Assembly: GCA_021787395.1 (NCBI GenBank)
Contig: JAJYLZ010000021.1
Coordinates: forward strand, 1 to 53,141
DNA from: Chloroflexota bacterium
GTDB taxonomy: Bacteria > Chloroflexota > Limnocylindria > Limnocylindrales > CSP1-4
Length of the DNA: 53,141 nt
Direction of reading: 5' to 3'
The position numbers and the translations under genes were made by a program. Below the pieces are notes generated by a model, which saw nothing but the letters and a program-made list of their open reading frames with translations, had not been told where the DNA came from and searched no databases. Shown piece by piece: positions 34,467-45,396 of this stretch. Numbering within the stretch: position 1 is the stretch's first letter; each line of letters opens with the position of its first letter.

Positions 34467-35246
34467 TCAGTATCCGCACTTCACGATGTGCACCGGCGGG
34501 TGGGCGGCAGCCTCGGTGGCCGCCGACACCGAGAACGGCTCGGCGACCACCTGCGTCTTGCCCGGCGTCCCGTGCGGGCCCTCCGAGGTCTGGAGCCACA
34601 GCTCGTCGTGCGTCGCCGCCGCCGCCCGGTCGAGCGTCAGCTGGTGGGGCAGCACCTCGGTGACCTGGTAGACGTGCAGCGTGGCGTCGCTCGTGTACAC
34701 GTCCACCAGCATGCCGATCATCTTGTCCGGCGTCCGGTTGACCATCGTGAGCTCGTAGATCGGATAGAACATGCCGACGCGCGCGTGGGCGAAGAGGTAG
34801 GTGGCGCGGTCCTGGCCCGGCTGACCGAACGGCTCAGGCAGGTACATCGCCACGTTGCAGTACGGGTAGACGCCGGCGGGGGGCGACTTGGTGATCGCGA
34901 GGTCGATCCCGAGGTCGGGAACCACGATCCGGGTGGCCACGATCGGCGGGCCGGGAGGGGTCGCTGACGGCGTCAAGGCGGTGCTCGGCGCGTCGGACGG
35001 CGAGCTGCCCGGAGGGGTCGGGGCGGCCGGCGGTGCGTCCGCGATGGACGACGCCGTCGCCGGGAGGCCGGGCGACCGGAGGGTCACCTGCGAGGGGGTG
35101 TCCGCGATGGCCGGCGCTGACTGGCCCGGCGTGGCGGACGGCGCGGCGGCACTCAGCCCGAGCGCTGCACCCGCGACGGCGACGATCGCGGTGACGATGA
35201 GCGCGATCGCCGCGATGGCGGGCGCGGGCCGGCCTGAGGTTCGCAT
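34467..35246 (-). CDS. Sortase-fold membrane protein lacking the catalytic Cys (paralogue A)
   Basis: 259 residues, same plan as the downstream gene: signal-anchor helix (9-30), an Ala/Pro/Ser-rich stalk to about 100, then TRIVVPDLGIDLAIT, YPYCNVAMYL, TYLFAHARVGMFYPIYEL (His154) and LWLQTSEGPHGTPGKTQV. The expected catalytic Cys is Ser221 and the Arg position is Lys230. Cys130 and the terminal Cys257 are conserved in both copies. A TACGAT box on the minus strand (35256-35261) lies nine bases before the ATG, again a leaderless-like arrangement. The tandem pair is a recent-looking duplication with diverged stalks. Confidence 0.65.
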   Translation of the reverse strand: MRTSGRPAPAIAAIALIVTAIVAVAGAALGLSAAAPSATPGQSAPAIADTPSQVTLRSPGLPATASSIADAPPAAPTPPGSSPSDAPSTALTPSATPPGPPIVATRIVVPDLGIDLAITKSPPAGVYPYCNVAMYLPEPFGQPGQDRATYLFAHARVGMFYPIYELTMVNRTPDKMIGMLVDVYTSDATLHVYQVTEVLPHQLTLDRAAAATHDELWLQTSEGPHGTPGKTQVVAEPFSVSAATEAAAHPPVHIVKCGY

Positions 35247-35316
35247 GGCGCCCGCATCGTAGCGCCAGTCCCCGCCCGCTCACTGCCACCCGATCGTGCT
35301 GGTACGCTCCTGCCGC

Positions 35317-35568
35317 ATGGGCGGCAGGCTGGTCGTCGGGACGGGGCTGCTGGCGGGGATCCTCGTCGGCGGCCTCGCTCTGGGCGCCGCCATCGCCCTG
35401 CTGCCGCCGCCCCAGCCCCCGACGGTCCCGATCGTCAGCCCGGGTTCGCTGCCGTCGCTCGTTGCGCTTCCCTCGGCCACGCCAGGGTCCAGCCCCTCGC
35501 CGTCGGCCTCGCCAAGCGCCAGCCCCTCGCCCTCGGCCTCGGCCTCGCGAGCCGCGGGCTCGGGCTAG
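35317..35568 (+). CDS. Small anchored protein with Ser/Pro-rich tail
   Basis: An 83-residue reading from the ATG at 35317: one membrane helix (GGRLVVGTGLLAGILVGGLA and on), then a proline and Ser-Pro repeat tail. The tail composition resembles those of neighbouring exported proteins. A TACGCT box ends eight bases upstream. No homology is recognised. It is convergent with nuoN, leaving only eight bases between their stops. The gene is plausible but could be a chance frame. Confidence 0.4.
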   Translation: MGGRLVVGTGLLAGILVGGLALGAAIALLPPPQPPTVPIVSPGSLPSLVALPSATPGSSPSPSASPSASPSPSASASRAAGSG

Positions 35569-35576
35569 GCTCGCCC

Positions 35577-37049
35577 CTAGCCGATCGCCTTCGCGGCCGT
35601 GGACACCATGTCCAGGAGGAGGCCGGGGAAGAAGCCCAGCACGATCGTCATGACGGTCGTCACCGTGAGGCCGGTCCACACCAGGCGCCCGTGCGCGGCC
35701 ACCGACACCTCGGCGTCCGGGTCGCGCATGAACATGTAGACCACCACCCGCAGGTAGTAGAAGGCTGCTGCGGCGGCGTTGAGCACCGTCAGCACCGCCA
35801 GCACGTTCATCCACTGGTTGGTCTGCCCGGCCTGCACCGCGGCGAGGATCACGTAGAACTTGCCGAAGAACCCGGCCGTCGGCGGGATGCCGGTGAGGCT
35901 GAGCAGGAACAGCGTCATGAGCCAGGCCAGCGCGGGCTCCCGCTTGACCAGCCCGGCGAACGTAGCCAGGTTGCTCGACACGCCGGTCCGGCGCTGGAGC
36001 GCGGCGATCACCGCGAAGGCGCCGAGGTTCATGAACGCGTACGCCGCCCCGTAGTAGAGCAGCCCCTCGAGGCCCTGGATCTGTCCGGCGGCGAACGCCG
36101 CGAAGCCGACCAGCATGTAGCCGGTGTGGGCGATCGACGAGTACGCCAGCATGCGCTTTACGTTGTCCTGGGTCAGCGCCACCAGGTTGCCGAGGGTCAT
36201 CGTGAGGGCGGCCAGGACCATGATCATGATGTTCCACTGGGCCGCCATCGGGAGCAGGGCGCCGGCGAACAGCCGGATGATCACGGCGAACGCGCCCACC
36301 TTGGGGCCCACCGAGAGGTAGCCCGTGACCGGGGTCGGCGAGCCCTGGTAGGCGTCGGGCGTCCAGTAGTGGAACGGGACCGCGGCGATCTTGAACGCCA
36401 CGCCCGTCATCAGGAACGCGAGGCCGAGCCCGAGCGCCGGGCTGAACGGCGCCGTGCCGGCGACCACCTGGGCCAGGTTGCTCGAGACGGCGTCGATCCG
36501 GGTCGAGCCCGTCATGCCGAACACGAACGCGATGCCGAACAGGAAGATCGCCGAGCTGAACGAGCCGAGCAGGAAGTACTTGATCGCGCCCTCGGTGGAG
36601 AAGCCGTCGGTCTTGTGGAAGCCGGCCAGCAGGTAGCCGGGCAGGACCATGAGCTCGAGGCCGAGGAACAGGACGATGAGGTCCGCCGATCCGGCGATGA
36701 GCATGGCGCCCGACATCGCGAACAGGAGGACGGCGTTGAACTCCGCGACCGGCAGCTTGCGCTCGCCGAGGTAGTCCGGCGCGAAGGCCGCCGTGAGGGC
36801 GGAGATCGAGATGAACAGCAGGTCCAGGAAGGTGGTCAGCGAGTCCACGCGGTAGGACCCGTTGAAGGCGGTGGTGCCGGCCTGGCCGACCGCGACCGTG
36901 AGCGCGGCGACGATCGCGAGCCCCGCGAAGGTGACCAGCAGGGCCGCGGTCCTGCGGCCCGGCCATGCGAGGTCCACGAGGATCACCCCCGCCGCCACGA
37001 GGATCGCGGCGACGAAGGGCGACATGGCGGTGATGTCGGAAGCGTTCAC
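35577..37049 (-). CDS. nuoN: NADH-quinone oxidoreductase subunit N
   Basis: 490 residues, about 14 helices, antiporter-like subunit of the complex I membrane arm. LIVLFLGLELMVLPGYLLAG, AIKYFLLGSFSSAIFLFGIA, VPFHYWTPDAYQGSPTPVTG and the proton-path lysines in this region are as expected. The GTG start has a full AGGAGG at 37056-37061 that overlaps the nuoM stop. Last gene of the operon; no separate terminator is visible. Confidence 0.95.
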   Translation of the reverse strand: MNASDITAMSPFVAAILVAAGVILVDLAWPGRRTAALLVTFAGLAIVAALTVAVGQAGTTAFNGSYRVDSLTTFLDLLFISISALTAAFAPDYLGERKLPVAEFNAVLLFAMSGAMLIAGSADLIVLFLGLELMVLPGYLLAGFHKTDGFSTEGAIKYFLLGSFSSAIFLFGIAFVFGMTGSTRIDAVSSNLAQVVAGTAPFSPALGLGLAFLMTGVAFKIAAVPFHYWTPDAYQGSPTPVTGYLSVGPKVGAFAVIIRLFAGALLPMAAQWNIMIMVLAALTMTLGNLVALTQDNVKRMLAYSSIAHTGYMLVGFAAFAAGQIQGLEGLLYYGAAYAFMNLGAFAVIAALQRRTGVSSNLATFAGLVKREPALAWLMTLFLLSLTGIPPTAGFFGKFYVILAAVQAGQTNQWMNVLAVLTVLNAAAAAFYYLRVVVYMFMRDPDAEVSVAAHGRLVWTGLTVTTVMTIVLGFFPGLLLDMVSTAAKAIG

Positions 37050-37059
37050 CGGGTTCCTC

Positions 37060-38600
37060 CTACCGCCACAGCCCGAGGGCGATGGGGGCGGCCTGGGCCA
37101 CCGACGCGAGCGTGGTCTGGACCGAGCCCGAGATCACGTCGAGGATCAGGCCCGGGAACAGGCCGAAGACCACGACCAGCGCTCCGAGCGGCACCAGTGT
37201 CAACGCCTCGGCCGGCTTCATGTCCGTCAGGTGGTCGCCGAGGCCCCGGAGGAACTCGGACAGATCGCCGAACGCCACCCGCTGGAGCATCCAGAGCAGG
37301 TAGCCCGCGGCGAAGATCATCACGAACGTCGCCACCGCGGCAGCCCACGGGAGCTCGTGGAAGGTGCCCAGCAGGGTGAGGAACTCGCCCACGAACCCGG
37401 ACAGGCCGGGCAGCCCCACCGACGCGAACACGAAGAAGCCGAGCGCCGCGGAGTACACGGGGACCGCCGACCCGAGGCCGCCCATCTTGGCGATCGTCCG
37501 GTCGTGGGTGCGCTCGTAGATGACGCCCACGAGCAGGAACAGGGCGCCCGTGATCAGGCCGTGGTTGACCATCTGGAGGATGGCCCCCTGCAGGGCCTGC
37601 TGGTTGAACGCGAAGATCCCCAGGGTCACGAAGCCCATGTGGCTGACCGAGGAGTAGGCGACCAGCTTCTTGAGGTCCGGCTGCACCAGCGCCACGATCG
37701 CGCCGTAGATGATGGCGATCAGGCTCAGCACGATGATCACCGGCGCCCAGGTGTGGGCGGCCTCGGGGAACAGCGGCAGTGCGAACCGGATGAACCCGTA
37801 GCCGCCGAGCTTGAGCAGGACGCCGGCCAGGATCACCGAGCCCGCCGTGGGCGCCTCGACGTGGGCGTCGGGGAGCCAGGTGTGGAACGGGAACATCGGG
37901 ACCTTGATCGCGAACGCCAGGGCGAAGGCGCCGAAGGCGAGGATCCCGAAGGTGCCCCCGTAGTGACCCTGCGACGCGAACTGGATCAGCGTCGCGAGGT
38001 CGAACGCGTTCTGCCAGGAGCCGTTGTGGGCCGACTGGTAGAGGAACGCCACCGACAGGATGGCGACCAGCATCAGCAGCGACCCGACGAGCGTGTACAG
38101 GACGAACTTGATCGTCGCGTAGATGCGGTTCTTGCCGCCCCAGATGCCGATGATCAGGTACATCGGGACCAGGACGACTTCCCAGAAGATGTAGAACAGG
38201 AACAGGTCCTGGGCCACGAACACGCCGGTCATGCCGACCTCGAGGACCAGGAACGAGACCATGTACTCCTTGACCCGGTTCTGGATCGGCGAGAAGGAGG
38301 CGAGGATGCTGATCCAGGACAGCGTCGTGGTCAGGACGACCAGCACGGCCGACAGCCCGTCGGCGCCCACCTTGTACTGGATGCCGAAGGCGGGGATCCA
38401 GGGCGCCTGGTCGATGAACTGGGTGGTGCCCGGGTTGCTGGTGTACTGGGCCAGCATCACCAGCGACGCCGCCCAGGTCACGAGCGCGAAGCCCAGCGCG
38501 AGGTAGCGCGCCTGGTTGGGCTTGGAGCCGCTGGTGAACGCGACGGCGATGGCGCCCACGAGGGGCAGGAAGGTGATGAACGTCACGAGGCCGGTGCCGG

Positions 38601-38604
<4 letters not shown>
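37060..38604 (-). CDS. nuoM: NADH-quinone oxidoreductase subunit M
   Basis: 514 residues, an antiporter-like membrane subunit. DLFLFYIFWEVVLVPMYLII (conserved Glu on helix 5), TLVGSLLMLVAI, VPMFPFHTWLPDAHVEAPTA, LVAYSSVSHMGFVTLG and GLPGLSGFVGEFL are all typical. ATG overlaps the nuoL stop by four bases. Confidence 0.96.
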
Positions 38605-40580
<1,976 letters not shown>

Positions 40581-40590
40581 CTCCCCGCCC

Positions 40591-40938
40591 CTACTGCCGC
40601 ATCGCGTCGTACTCGTCGACGAGCGGCGTCTTCCGGTTCCGGTAGATCGCGATCACGATCGCCAGGCCGACCGTGGCCTCCGCGGCCGCGGCCGCCATGA
40701 CGATCAGCGCGATCACGCTCGCCTCGGCGGCATGCCTCGCGTTGCTGCTGTAGAGGAACGCGCCGAACGCGATGAACGCCAGGTTCACCGCGTTGAGCAT
40801 CAGCTCGATCGACATCAGCATGCTGATCGCGTTGCGCCGGGCGAGGAACCCGAACGCGCCGATCGAGAACAGGATCCCCGACAGCACCAGGTACGCGTTG
40901 AGGTTCTGCGAGATCAGGTTGAGGGCGCTCAGCATCAC
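40591..40938 (-). CDS. nuoK: NADH-quinone oxidoreductase subunit K
   Basis: 115 residues, three helices. YLVLSGILFSIGAFGFLARR, NAISMLMSIELMLNAVNLAF (buried Glu) and AAAAAEATVGLAIVIAIYRN (second Glu) are the classical NuoK elements. Translation may start at the GTG (40938) or at the adjoining ATG (40935); both overlap the nuoJ stop. Confidence 0.95.
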   Translation of the reverse strand: MMLSALNLISQNLNAYLVLSGILFSIGAFGFLARRNAISMLMSIELMLNAVNLAFIAFGAFLYSSNARHAAEASVIALIVMAAAAAEATVGLAIVIAIYRNRKTPLVDEYDAMRQ

Positions 40939-41465
40939 TCGGCCTCCGCGCGCTCGCGCTTGGCGAGGAACACGCCGCCGACCACGGCGGCCAGCAGCAG
41001 CACGCTCACGACCTCGAACGGCAGCGTGTAGTCGTTGAACAGGGTGACCGCCATGTCCTTGGCGGCGGCGACCTGCGTCGCCACCTGCTTGGGCCAGTCG
41101 GTGGCGACCACGGTGACCCCGATCAGCAGCGCGAGGACCACGGTGGCGACCGCCGCCGGCACCGCCTGCGTCTGGAACACCAGGGCCCGGGGCGCCGACT
41201 TCACCTGGGTCAGCATGATCGCGAACAGGACGAGCACGCTGATGGCGCCGATGTAGACCAGCACCTGGGCGGCGGCGATCACCGGCGAGCCGGCGATCAC
41301 GTACAGCCCGGCCAGGGCGGCGAAGCAGATGATCATGGCGCCGCCCGCGCGGATGATGTCGCGCTGGAGGACGACGGCCAGGGCCGTCACGACCATGATC
41401 GCGGCGAACACCAAGAACAGCAGGTCGTTCCAGCCGAAGCCCAGGAGCGGGATCGTGTCAGCCAT
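40935..41465 (-). CDS. nuoJ: NADH-quinone oxidoreductase subunit J
   Basis: 176 residues, five helices. AAIMVVTALAVVLQRDIIRA, the pi-bulge helix region VIAAAQVLVYIGAISVLVLF then AIML, and a C-terminal GGVFLAKRE are recognisable. ATG at 41465 follows the fused iron-sulfur flavoprotein by eight bases. It begins the membrane-arm block J-K-L-M-N. Confidence 0.94.
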   Translation of the reverse strand: MADTIPLLGFGWNDLLFLVFAAIMVVTALAVVLQRDIIRAGGAMIICFAALAGLYVIAGSPVIAAAQVLVYIGAISVLVLFAIMLTQVKSAPRALVFQTQAVPAAVATVVLALLIGVTVVATDWPKQVATQVAAAKDMAVTLFNDYTLPFEVVSVLLLAAVVGGVFLAKRERAEAE

Positions 41466-41473
41466 CGTCCCTC

Positions 41474-44059
41474 TCAGCGCTGTCGCGTCAGCGACGCCGG
41501 CAGGACGGGCAGGCGTCGGGACTCGTCGATCGGACGGCCCTCGGCCCGGGCCCGCTCGGCCCAGTCGCGCTCGCGGCGGATGTAGCTCATCTCCGTCTCG
41601 CGCTCGACCGCGGCCAGCGCCAGGAGGTCGATCATCGGCTCCTCGCGGGACGTGTGGCTGAGCTCGAACTGGTCGCTGTCGCGGACGGCGTCGTACGGGC
41701 AGGCGTCGACGCAGATGCCGCACAGGATGCACCGGCTCTCGTCGACGTCGTACTTCTCGAGGATGCGCGGCTTGGGCATCAGCGCGCCCGTCGGGCACGT
41801 CTCGGCGCACCGGCCGCAGGACACGCAGGGCGTGTCGTTGAGGCTCATGTCGAGCGGCGTCGTCACCAGGGCATCGAAGCCGGTCCGCATGAAGTCGTAG
41901 CAGGCGGCGCCCACGACCTCGGCGCACACGTTGGCGCACCGGCCGCAGTCGATGCACCGCGCGGGCTCGCGGAGGATGAACGCGTGGCTGTCATCGCGGA
42001 TGTAGTCGTGGTTCACGCCCGTGAACCGGTTCTCGGTCAGCGAGCGGTAGCCGGCGCCCTGGTGGTACTTCGGCGCCAGCGTCTGGAGCGTGGTGCCGTA
42101 CTCGATGCCCAGCCGCCGCAGGTCGCAGAACCCGATCGCCTCGCAGGTGCACTGGAGGCACCGGGTGGACTCGGCGACGGCCTCGTCGCGGGTGTACGGG
42201 ATCTCGTACTCGATGTAGCTGGTGTTGCGCTGCTCCACCTCGAGCGCCTTGAGGCGGTAGCGCGGCTCCTTCACCTCGCCGGTGAACGGGACGATCGACA
42301 GGAACTCGGGCTGCGGCTCGGCCAGCTGCTGGCGCGTCCGGATCGACGCGAGGTCCATGCCCCGCAGGAACGCGTCCACGGCGTACGAGGCGCGCCGGCC
42401 TTCCGCGACGGCCTCCACGACCGTGGCGGCGCCGGTCCGGACGTCGCCGGCGGCGAACACCCCGGCGCGGTCCGTCGCGAACGTCACCGCGTCGGCCTTG
42501 AGCCTTCGCTGGCGCGTGGCGGTGACGCCGTCGTTGCCGGTGCCGAACCAGGACAGGTCGGGCCCCTGGCCGATGGCGAGCAGGACCCGGTCGCAGGGGA
42601 TCGTGAACTCGGTGCCGGGCGCGGGCTCGGGGCGGCGCCGACCGGAGGCGTCGGGCTCGCCCAGCTGCATCCGGATGAACTCGACGCCCTCGACCTTGCC
42701 GTCCTGGCCCGTGAGCACGCGCGTCGGCCCGGCCTGGAAGATGGCCGTGACGCCCTCCTCGATGGCCTCGTGGACCTCGGAGGCGGCGGGCATGTCCTTC
42801 ATGTCGCGCCGGTAGACGAGGGTGACCTCGGCGGCGCCCTGGCGGACGGAGGTGCGGACGCAGTCCATCGCCGTGAACCCGCCGCCCACCACCACGACCC
42901 GGCTGCCCTTGTGGCCCGGGTACTCGAGGCCGAGGGTCGCGGTCCGCAGGTACTCGAGCCCGTCGATGACGCCGTCGGCGTCCTCGTCGGGGATGCCCAG
43001 CTTGTTGGTGTCGTAGCAGCCCACGGCGAGCAGGACCGCGTCGTACCCCTGGTGCTGGAGGTCGTCGAGGCTGAAGTCCTTGCCCAGCTCCTGGTTGCAG
43101 ACGACCTTGCCGCCCAGCAGCTCCACGGACTTGTAGTCGGCCTCGAGCACCTCGACCTTGGGCAGCCGGTACTGCGGGATGCCGTAGCGGAGCATGCCGC
43201 CGGGGGCCGGGTCGCGCTCCAGCACGGTGACGTCGTGGCCGGCGAGGAGCAGGTAGTACGCGGCCGACATGCCGGCGGGCCCGGAGCCGATCACCGCCAC
43301 CCGCCGCCCGGAGGCGGCCTGCTTCTCGAACGGGACCGGCGGCTCGACGCCCTGGTCGGCCAGCTCCCGCAGGACCTGGTCGCCGGCGTAGCGGTGGCTG
43401 TCGCGGATGGCGATCGCCTCGTCCACCTCGTCACGCCGGCAGTGCTCCTCGCACGGGGCGGGGCACACCCGGCCGAGGATGCTCGGGAACGGGATGGTGC
43501 GCTTGAAGATCCGGGCCGACTCGCGCCAGTTCCCCTCGGCGTTGGCCTTGAGGAAGCCGGGGATGTCGATGTGGCTCGGGCACTTGTTCTGGCACGGCGG
43601 CAGGCAGTACGCGTTGTGGTCCGAGAAGATCAGCTCGAGGTTGGTCTTGCGCAGGCGGCGCAGTTCGTCGGTCTGCGTCTGGACCTTCATCCCCGGCTCG
43701 GCCAGGCGCGAGCAGCTGATCGGCGGGTTCTCCTCGCCCTCGACCTCGACCACGCACATGCGGCAGGCGCCGAAGCCGGGCAGCTTGGGCTCGTAGCACA
43801 GGGTGGGGATCTCGATCCCGTTGTCGCGGCAGACCTCGAGGATCGTCTGGCCCTCGAAGCCCTCGATGAGCCGCCCGTCCACCTCGATCCGGATGCTGGG
43901 CGTGCTCTGGGGGCGCTGCGGCGACTGGGTGGTGATCAGGCGCTCCGCGAGCGAGTCGTCGCGGGGCGTGATCGTGTCGAGCTTGGCCGGCTGGTCCGGG
44001 CGGGATTCGGGCCGCGGGAGCGGCGGCTGGTCAGCGGGGCGGATGGCGAGGTCGGTCAT
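41474..44059 (-). CDS. Chimeric iron-sulfur flavoprotein replacing NuoG, with the C-terminal half of NuoI
   Basis: 861 residues in the place of nuoG. Domains in order: disordered 1-54; NuoG-type [2Fe-2S] ferredoxin (Cys88, 99, 102, 116); a GltD/NfnB-type N-terminal cluster region (Cys152, 156, 160, 199, 203, 207; PSHIDIPGFLKANAEGNW). A flavoprotein with two dinucleotide folds follows (GSGPAG 258-263; GGGFTAMD 392-399) and ends in FAAGDVRTG. A CLQCTC...C motif (634-645) and a pair of [4Fe-4S] motifs (702-712, 745-755, the NuoG/HydA type) come next. Last is RCILCGICVDACPYDAV (777-787) plus FELSHTSREE, which matches the second half of NuoI. The molybdopterin-like domain of NuoG is absent. ATGA overlap with nuoF. 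It probably passes electrons among NAD(P)H, FAD and the Q-module; direction unknown. Confidence 0.85.
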   Translation of the reverse strand: MTDLAIRPADQPPLPRPESRPDQPAKLDTITPRDDSLAERLITTQSPQRPQSTPSIRIEVDGRLIEGFEGQTILEVCRDNGIEIPTLCYEPKLPGFGACRMCVVEVEGEENPPISCSRLAEPGMKVQTQTDELRRLRKTNLELIFSDHNAYCLPPCQNKCPSHIDIPGFLKANAEGNWRESARIFKRTIPFPSILGRVCPAPCEEHCRRDEVDEAIAIRDSHRYAGDQVLRELADQGVEPPVPFEKQAASGRRVAVIGSGPAGMSAAYYLLLAGHDVTVLERDPAPGGMLRYGIPQYRLPKVEVLEADYKSVELLGGKVVCNQELGKDFSLDDLQHQGYDAVLLAVGCYDTNKLGIPDEDADGVIDGLEYLRTATLGLEYPGHKGSRVVVVGGGFTAMDCVRTSVRQGAAEVTLVYRRDMKDMPAASEVHEAIEEGVTAIFQAGPTRVLTGQDGKVEGVEFIRMQLGEPDASGRRRPEPAPGTEFTIPCDRVLLAIGQGPDLSWFGTGNDGVTATRQRRLKADAVTFATDRAGVFAAGDVRTGAATVVEAVAEGRRASYAVDAFLRGMDLASIRTRQQLAEPQPEFLSIVPFTGEVKEPRYRLKALEVEQRNTSYIEYEIPYTRDEAVAESTRCLQCTCEAIGFCDLRRLGIEYGTTLQTLAPKYHQGAGYRSLTENRFTGVNHDYIRDDSHAFILREPARCIDCGRCANVCAEVVGAACYDFMRTGFDALVTTPLDMSLNDTPCVSCGRCAETCPTGALMPKPRILEKYDVDESRCILCGICVDACPYDAVRDSDQFELSHTSREEPMIDLLALAAVERETEMSYIRRERDWAERARAEGRPIDESRRLPVLPASLTRQR

Positions 44060-45396
44060 GCGCTGGCTCCTCGGGACGCCGCGCCGCCTGCCACCGCGAT
44101 CGGCGTGCAGACGCCGGCGGGGCAGGTGCTGCGGAGGAGGTGGTCGTCGAGCTCGGAGCGGAAGTAGCGGAGCACGGTGGCCAGGGCGAAGGTCGCGGTG
44201 CGCTCGTGGTCGCACAGGGCGCTGGCCGCGATGTCGTGGGTCAGGTCGGCCGCCAAGTCGGCGTCGCCGGCGCGCGGGAGGCCCGCGGCCGCCCGGTCGC
44301 CGATCTCGGAGAGGCGCCGCAGGCCGATCCGGCAGGGGATCGACTTGCCGCACGCCTGGTCGGCGGAGAACCGGGTGAGCACGCGGGCGAGGTCGACGAT
44401 GCACGCACGGCTGTCGGCGATCACGATCGAGCCGGAGCCGACGTGGGCGCCAGCCGCGCGGAGGGCCGCATAGGTGTACGGAGTGTCGAGCGCGTCCACG
44501 GGAAGGAACCCCCCGGTGGGCCCGCCGACCAGCAGGGCCTTGAGGCCGTGGGAGCCGGCGCCGCCGACCAGCGCGATGATGTCGCGCAGGGGCGTGCCCA
44601 GCGGGACCTCGGCGATGCCTGCCCCGGCCGGGCCGCGCAGCTGCACGAGCGCGGTGCCGGGGGCGTCCTGCGCCCCGATCGCGGCGAACGCCGCGGCGCC
44701 GTTCTTCATGATCCAGGGCACGGCCGCCAGCGTGACGATGTTGTTGACGACGGTGGGCCGGTCGAACAGGCCGCGCTCGGTGGGGTACGGCGGTCGCTGG
44801 TCGGGCGCCGCGCGCCTCCCCTCGAGCGCCTTGATCAGGACGGTCTCCTCGCCCAGCATGTACGAGCCCTGGAGCCCGCGGACCGTCACCGTCACCCGGC
44901 GGCCGGAGCCGGCGACGTCGTCCCCCACGAAGCCGGCCGCCTCCGCCTCGGCGACCGCGCCCTCGAGCCTCGCCACCAGCGCCGGGTCCTCGCCGCGGAC
45001 CGCGAGGATGGCCTCGGTGGCGCCCACGGCGAACGCGGCGATCACGAGGCCCTCGATCACGGACCACGGGTCGGCGGCCAGCAGCGCCGCGTCGATCTGC
45101 GTGGCGGGGTCGGCACCGTAGCCGTTGGCGACCACGTAGCGCTGGTCCGTGTCCATGCCGGCCGCGGCACGCCACTTGTCGCCGGTCGCGAAGCCCGCGC
45201 CGCCTCGGCCGCGCAGGCCTGCGGCGCCAACCTCGGCGATGGTCCCCGTGGGGCCGTGCTGCACGGCTGCCCGGAGCCCCTCGAAGGCGCCGGCACGAAC
45301 GGCCGCGTCCAGGTCCCAGGGGTCGGCGGCGATCGCACCGGCACGGCCGAGCAGGACGGGCGGCCAGCCGGAGGGGGTGGTCAGGAACGTGGTCAT
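44056..45396 (-). CDS. nuoF: NuoF/HydB-type FMN subunit, divergent
   Basis: 446 residues. The FMN-site motifs GLRGRGGAGFATGDKW (60-75) and SYMLGEETVLIKALEGRR (178-195) and the block RPTVVNNIVTLAAVPWIM are kept. The usual NADEGEPG loop of the NADH site reads NGYGADPA (91-98). The N3 cluster motif, normally C-x2-C-x2-C, is ACGKSIPCRIG with Ser352 for the middle Cys (Cys349, 355 and 395 remain). The C-terminus has CPAGVC (425-430), as in HydB-type relatives of NuoF, but no ferredoxin domain follows. ATG overlaps the preceding gene by four bases. The fold is clear; NADH oxidation and the N3 cluster are uncertain. Confidence 0.88.
   Translation of the reverse strand: MTTFLTTPSGWPPVLLGRAGAIAADPWDLDAAVRAGAFEGLRAAVQHGPTGTIAEVGAAGLRGRGGAGFATGDKWRAAAGMDTDQRYVVANGYGADPATQIDAALLAADPWSVIEGLVIAAFAVGATEAILAVRGEDPALVARLEGAVAEAEAAGFVGDDVAGSGRRVTVTVRGLQGSYMLGEETVLIKALEGRRAAPDQRPPYPTERGLFDRPTVVNNIVTLAAVPWIMKNGAAAFAAIGAQDAPGTALVQLRGPAGAGIAEVPLGTPLRDIIALVGGAGSHGLKALLVGGPTGGFLPVDALDTPYTYAALRAAGAHVGSGSIVIADSRACIVDLARVLTRFSADQACGKSIPCRIGLRRLSEIGDRAAAGLPRAGDADLAADLTHDIAASALCDHERTATFALATVLRYFRSELDDHLLRSTCPAGVCTPIAVAGGAASRGASA

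Noticed and set aside
33737..35246. Active class A/E sortases
   Set aside because: The catalytic Cys position is Ser and the Arg position is Lys in both copies, so I describe the fold but not the activity.
41474..44059. Possible frameshift or assembly fusion explaining the chimeric iron-sulfur flavoprotein
   Set aside because: The frame is continuous, every junction lies between complete domains, and both ends keep four- to eight-base operon spacing. An artefact would be expected to leave truncated domains or broken overlaps. Read mapping would still be the final check.
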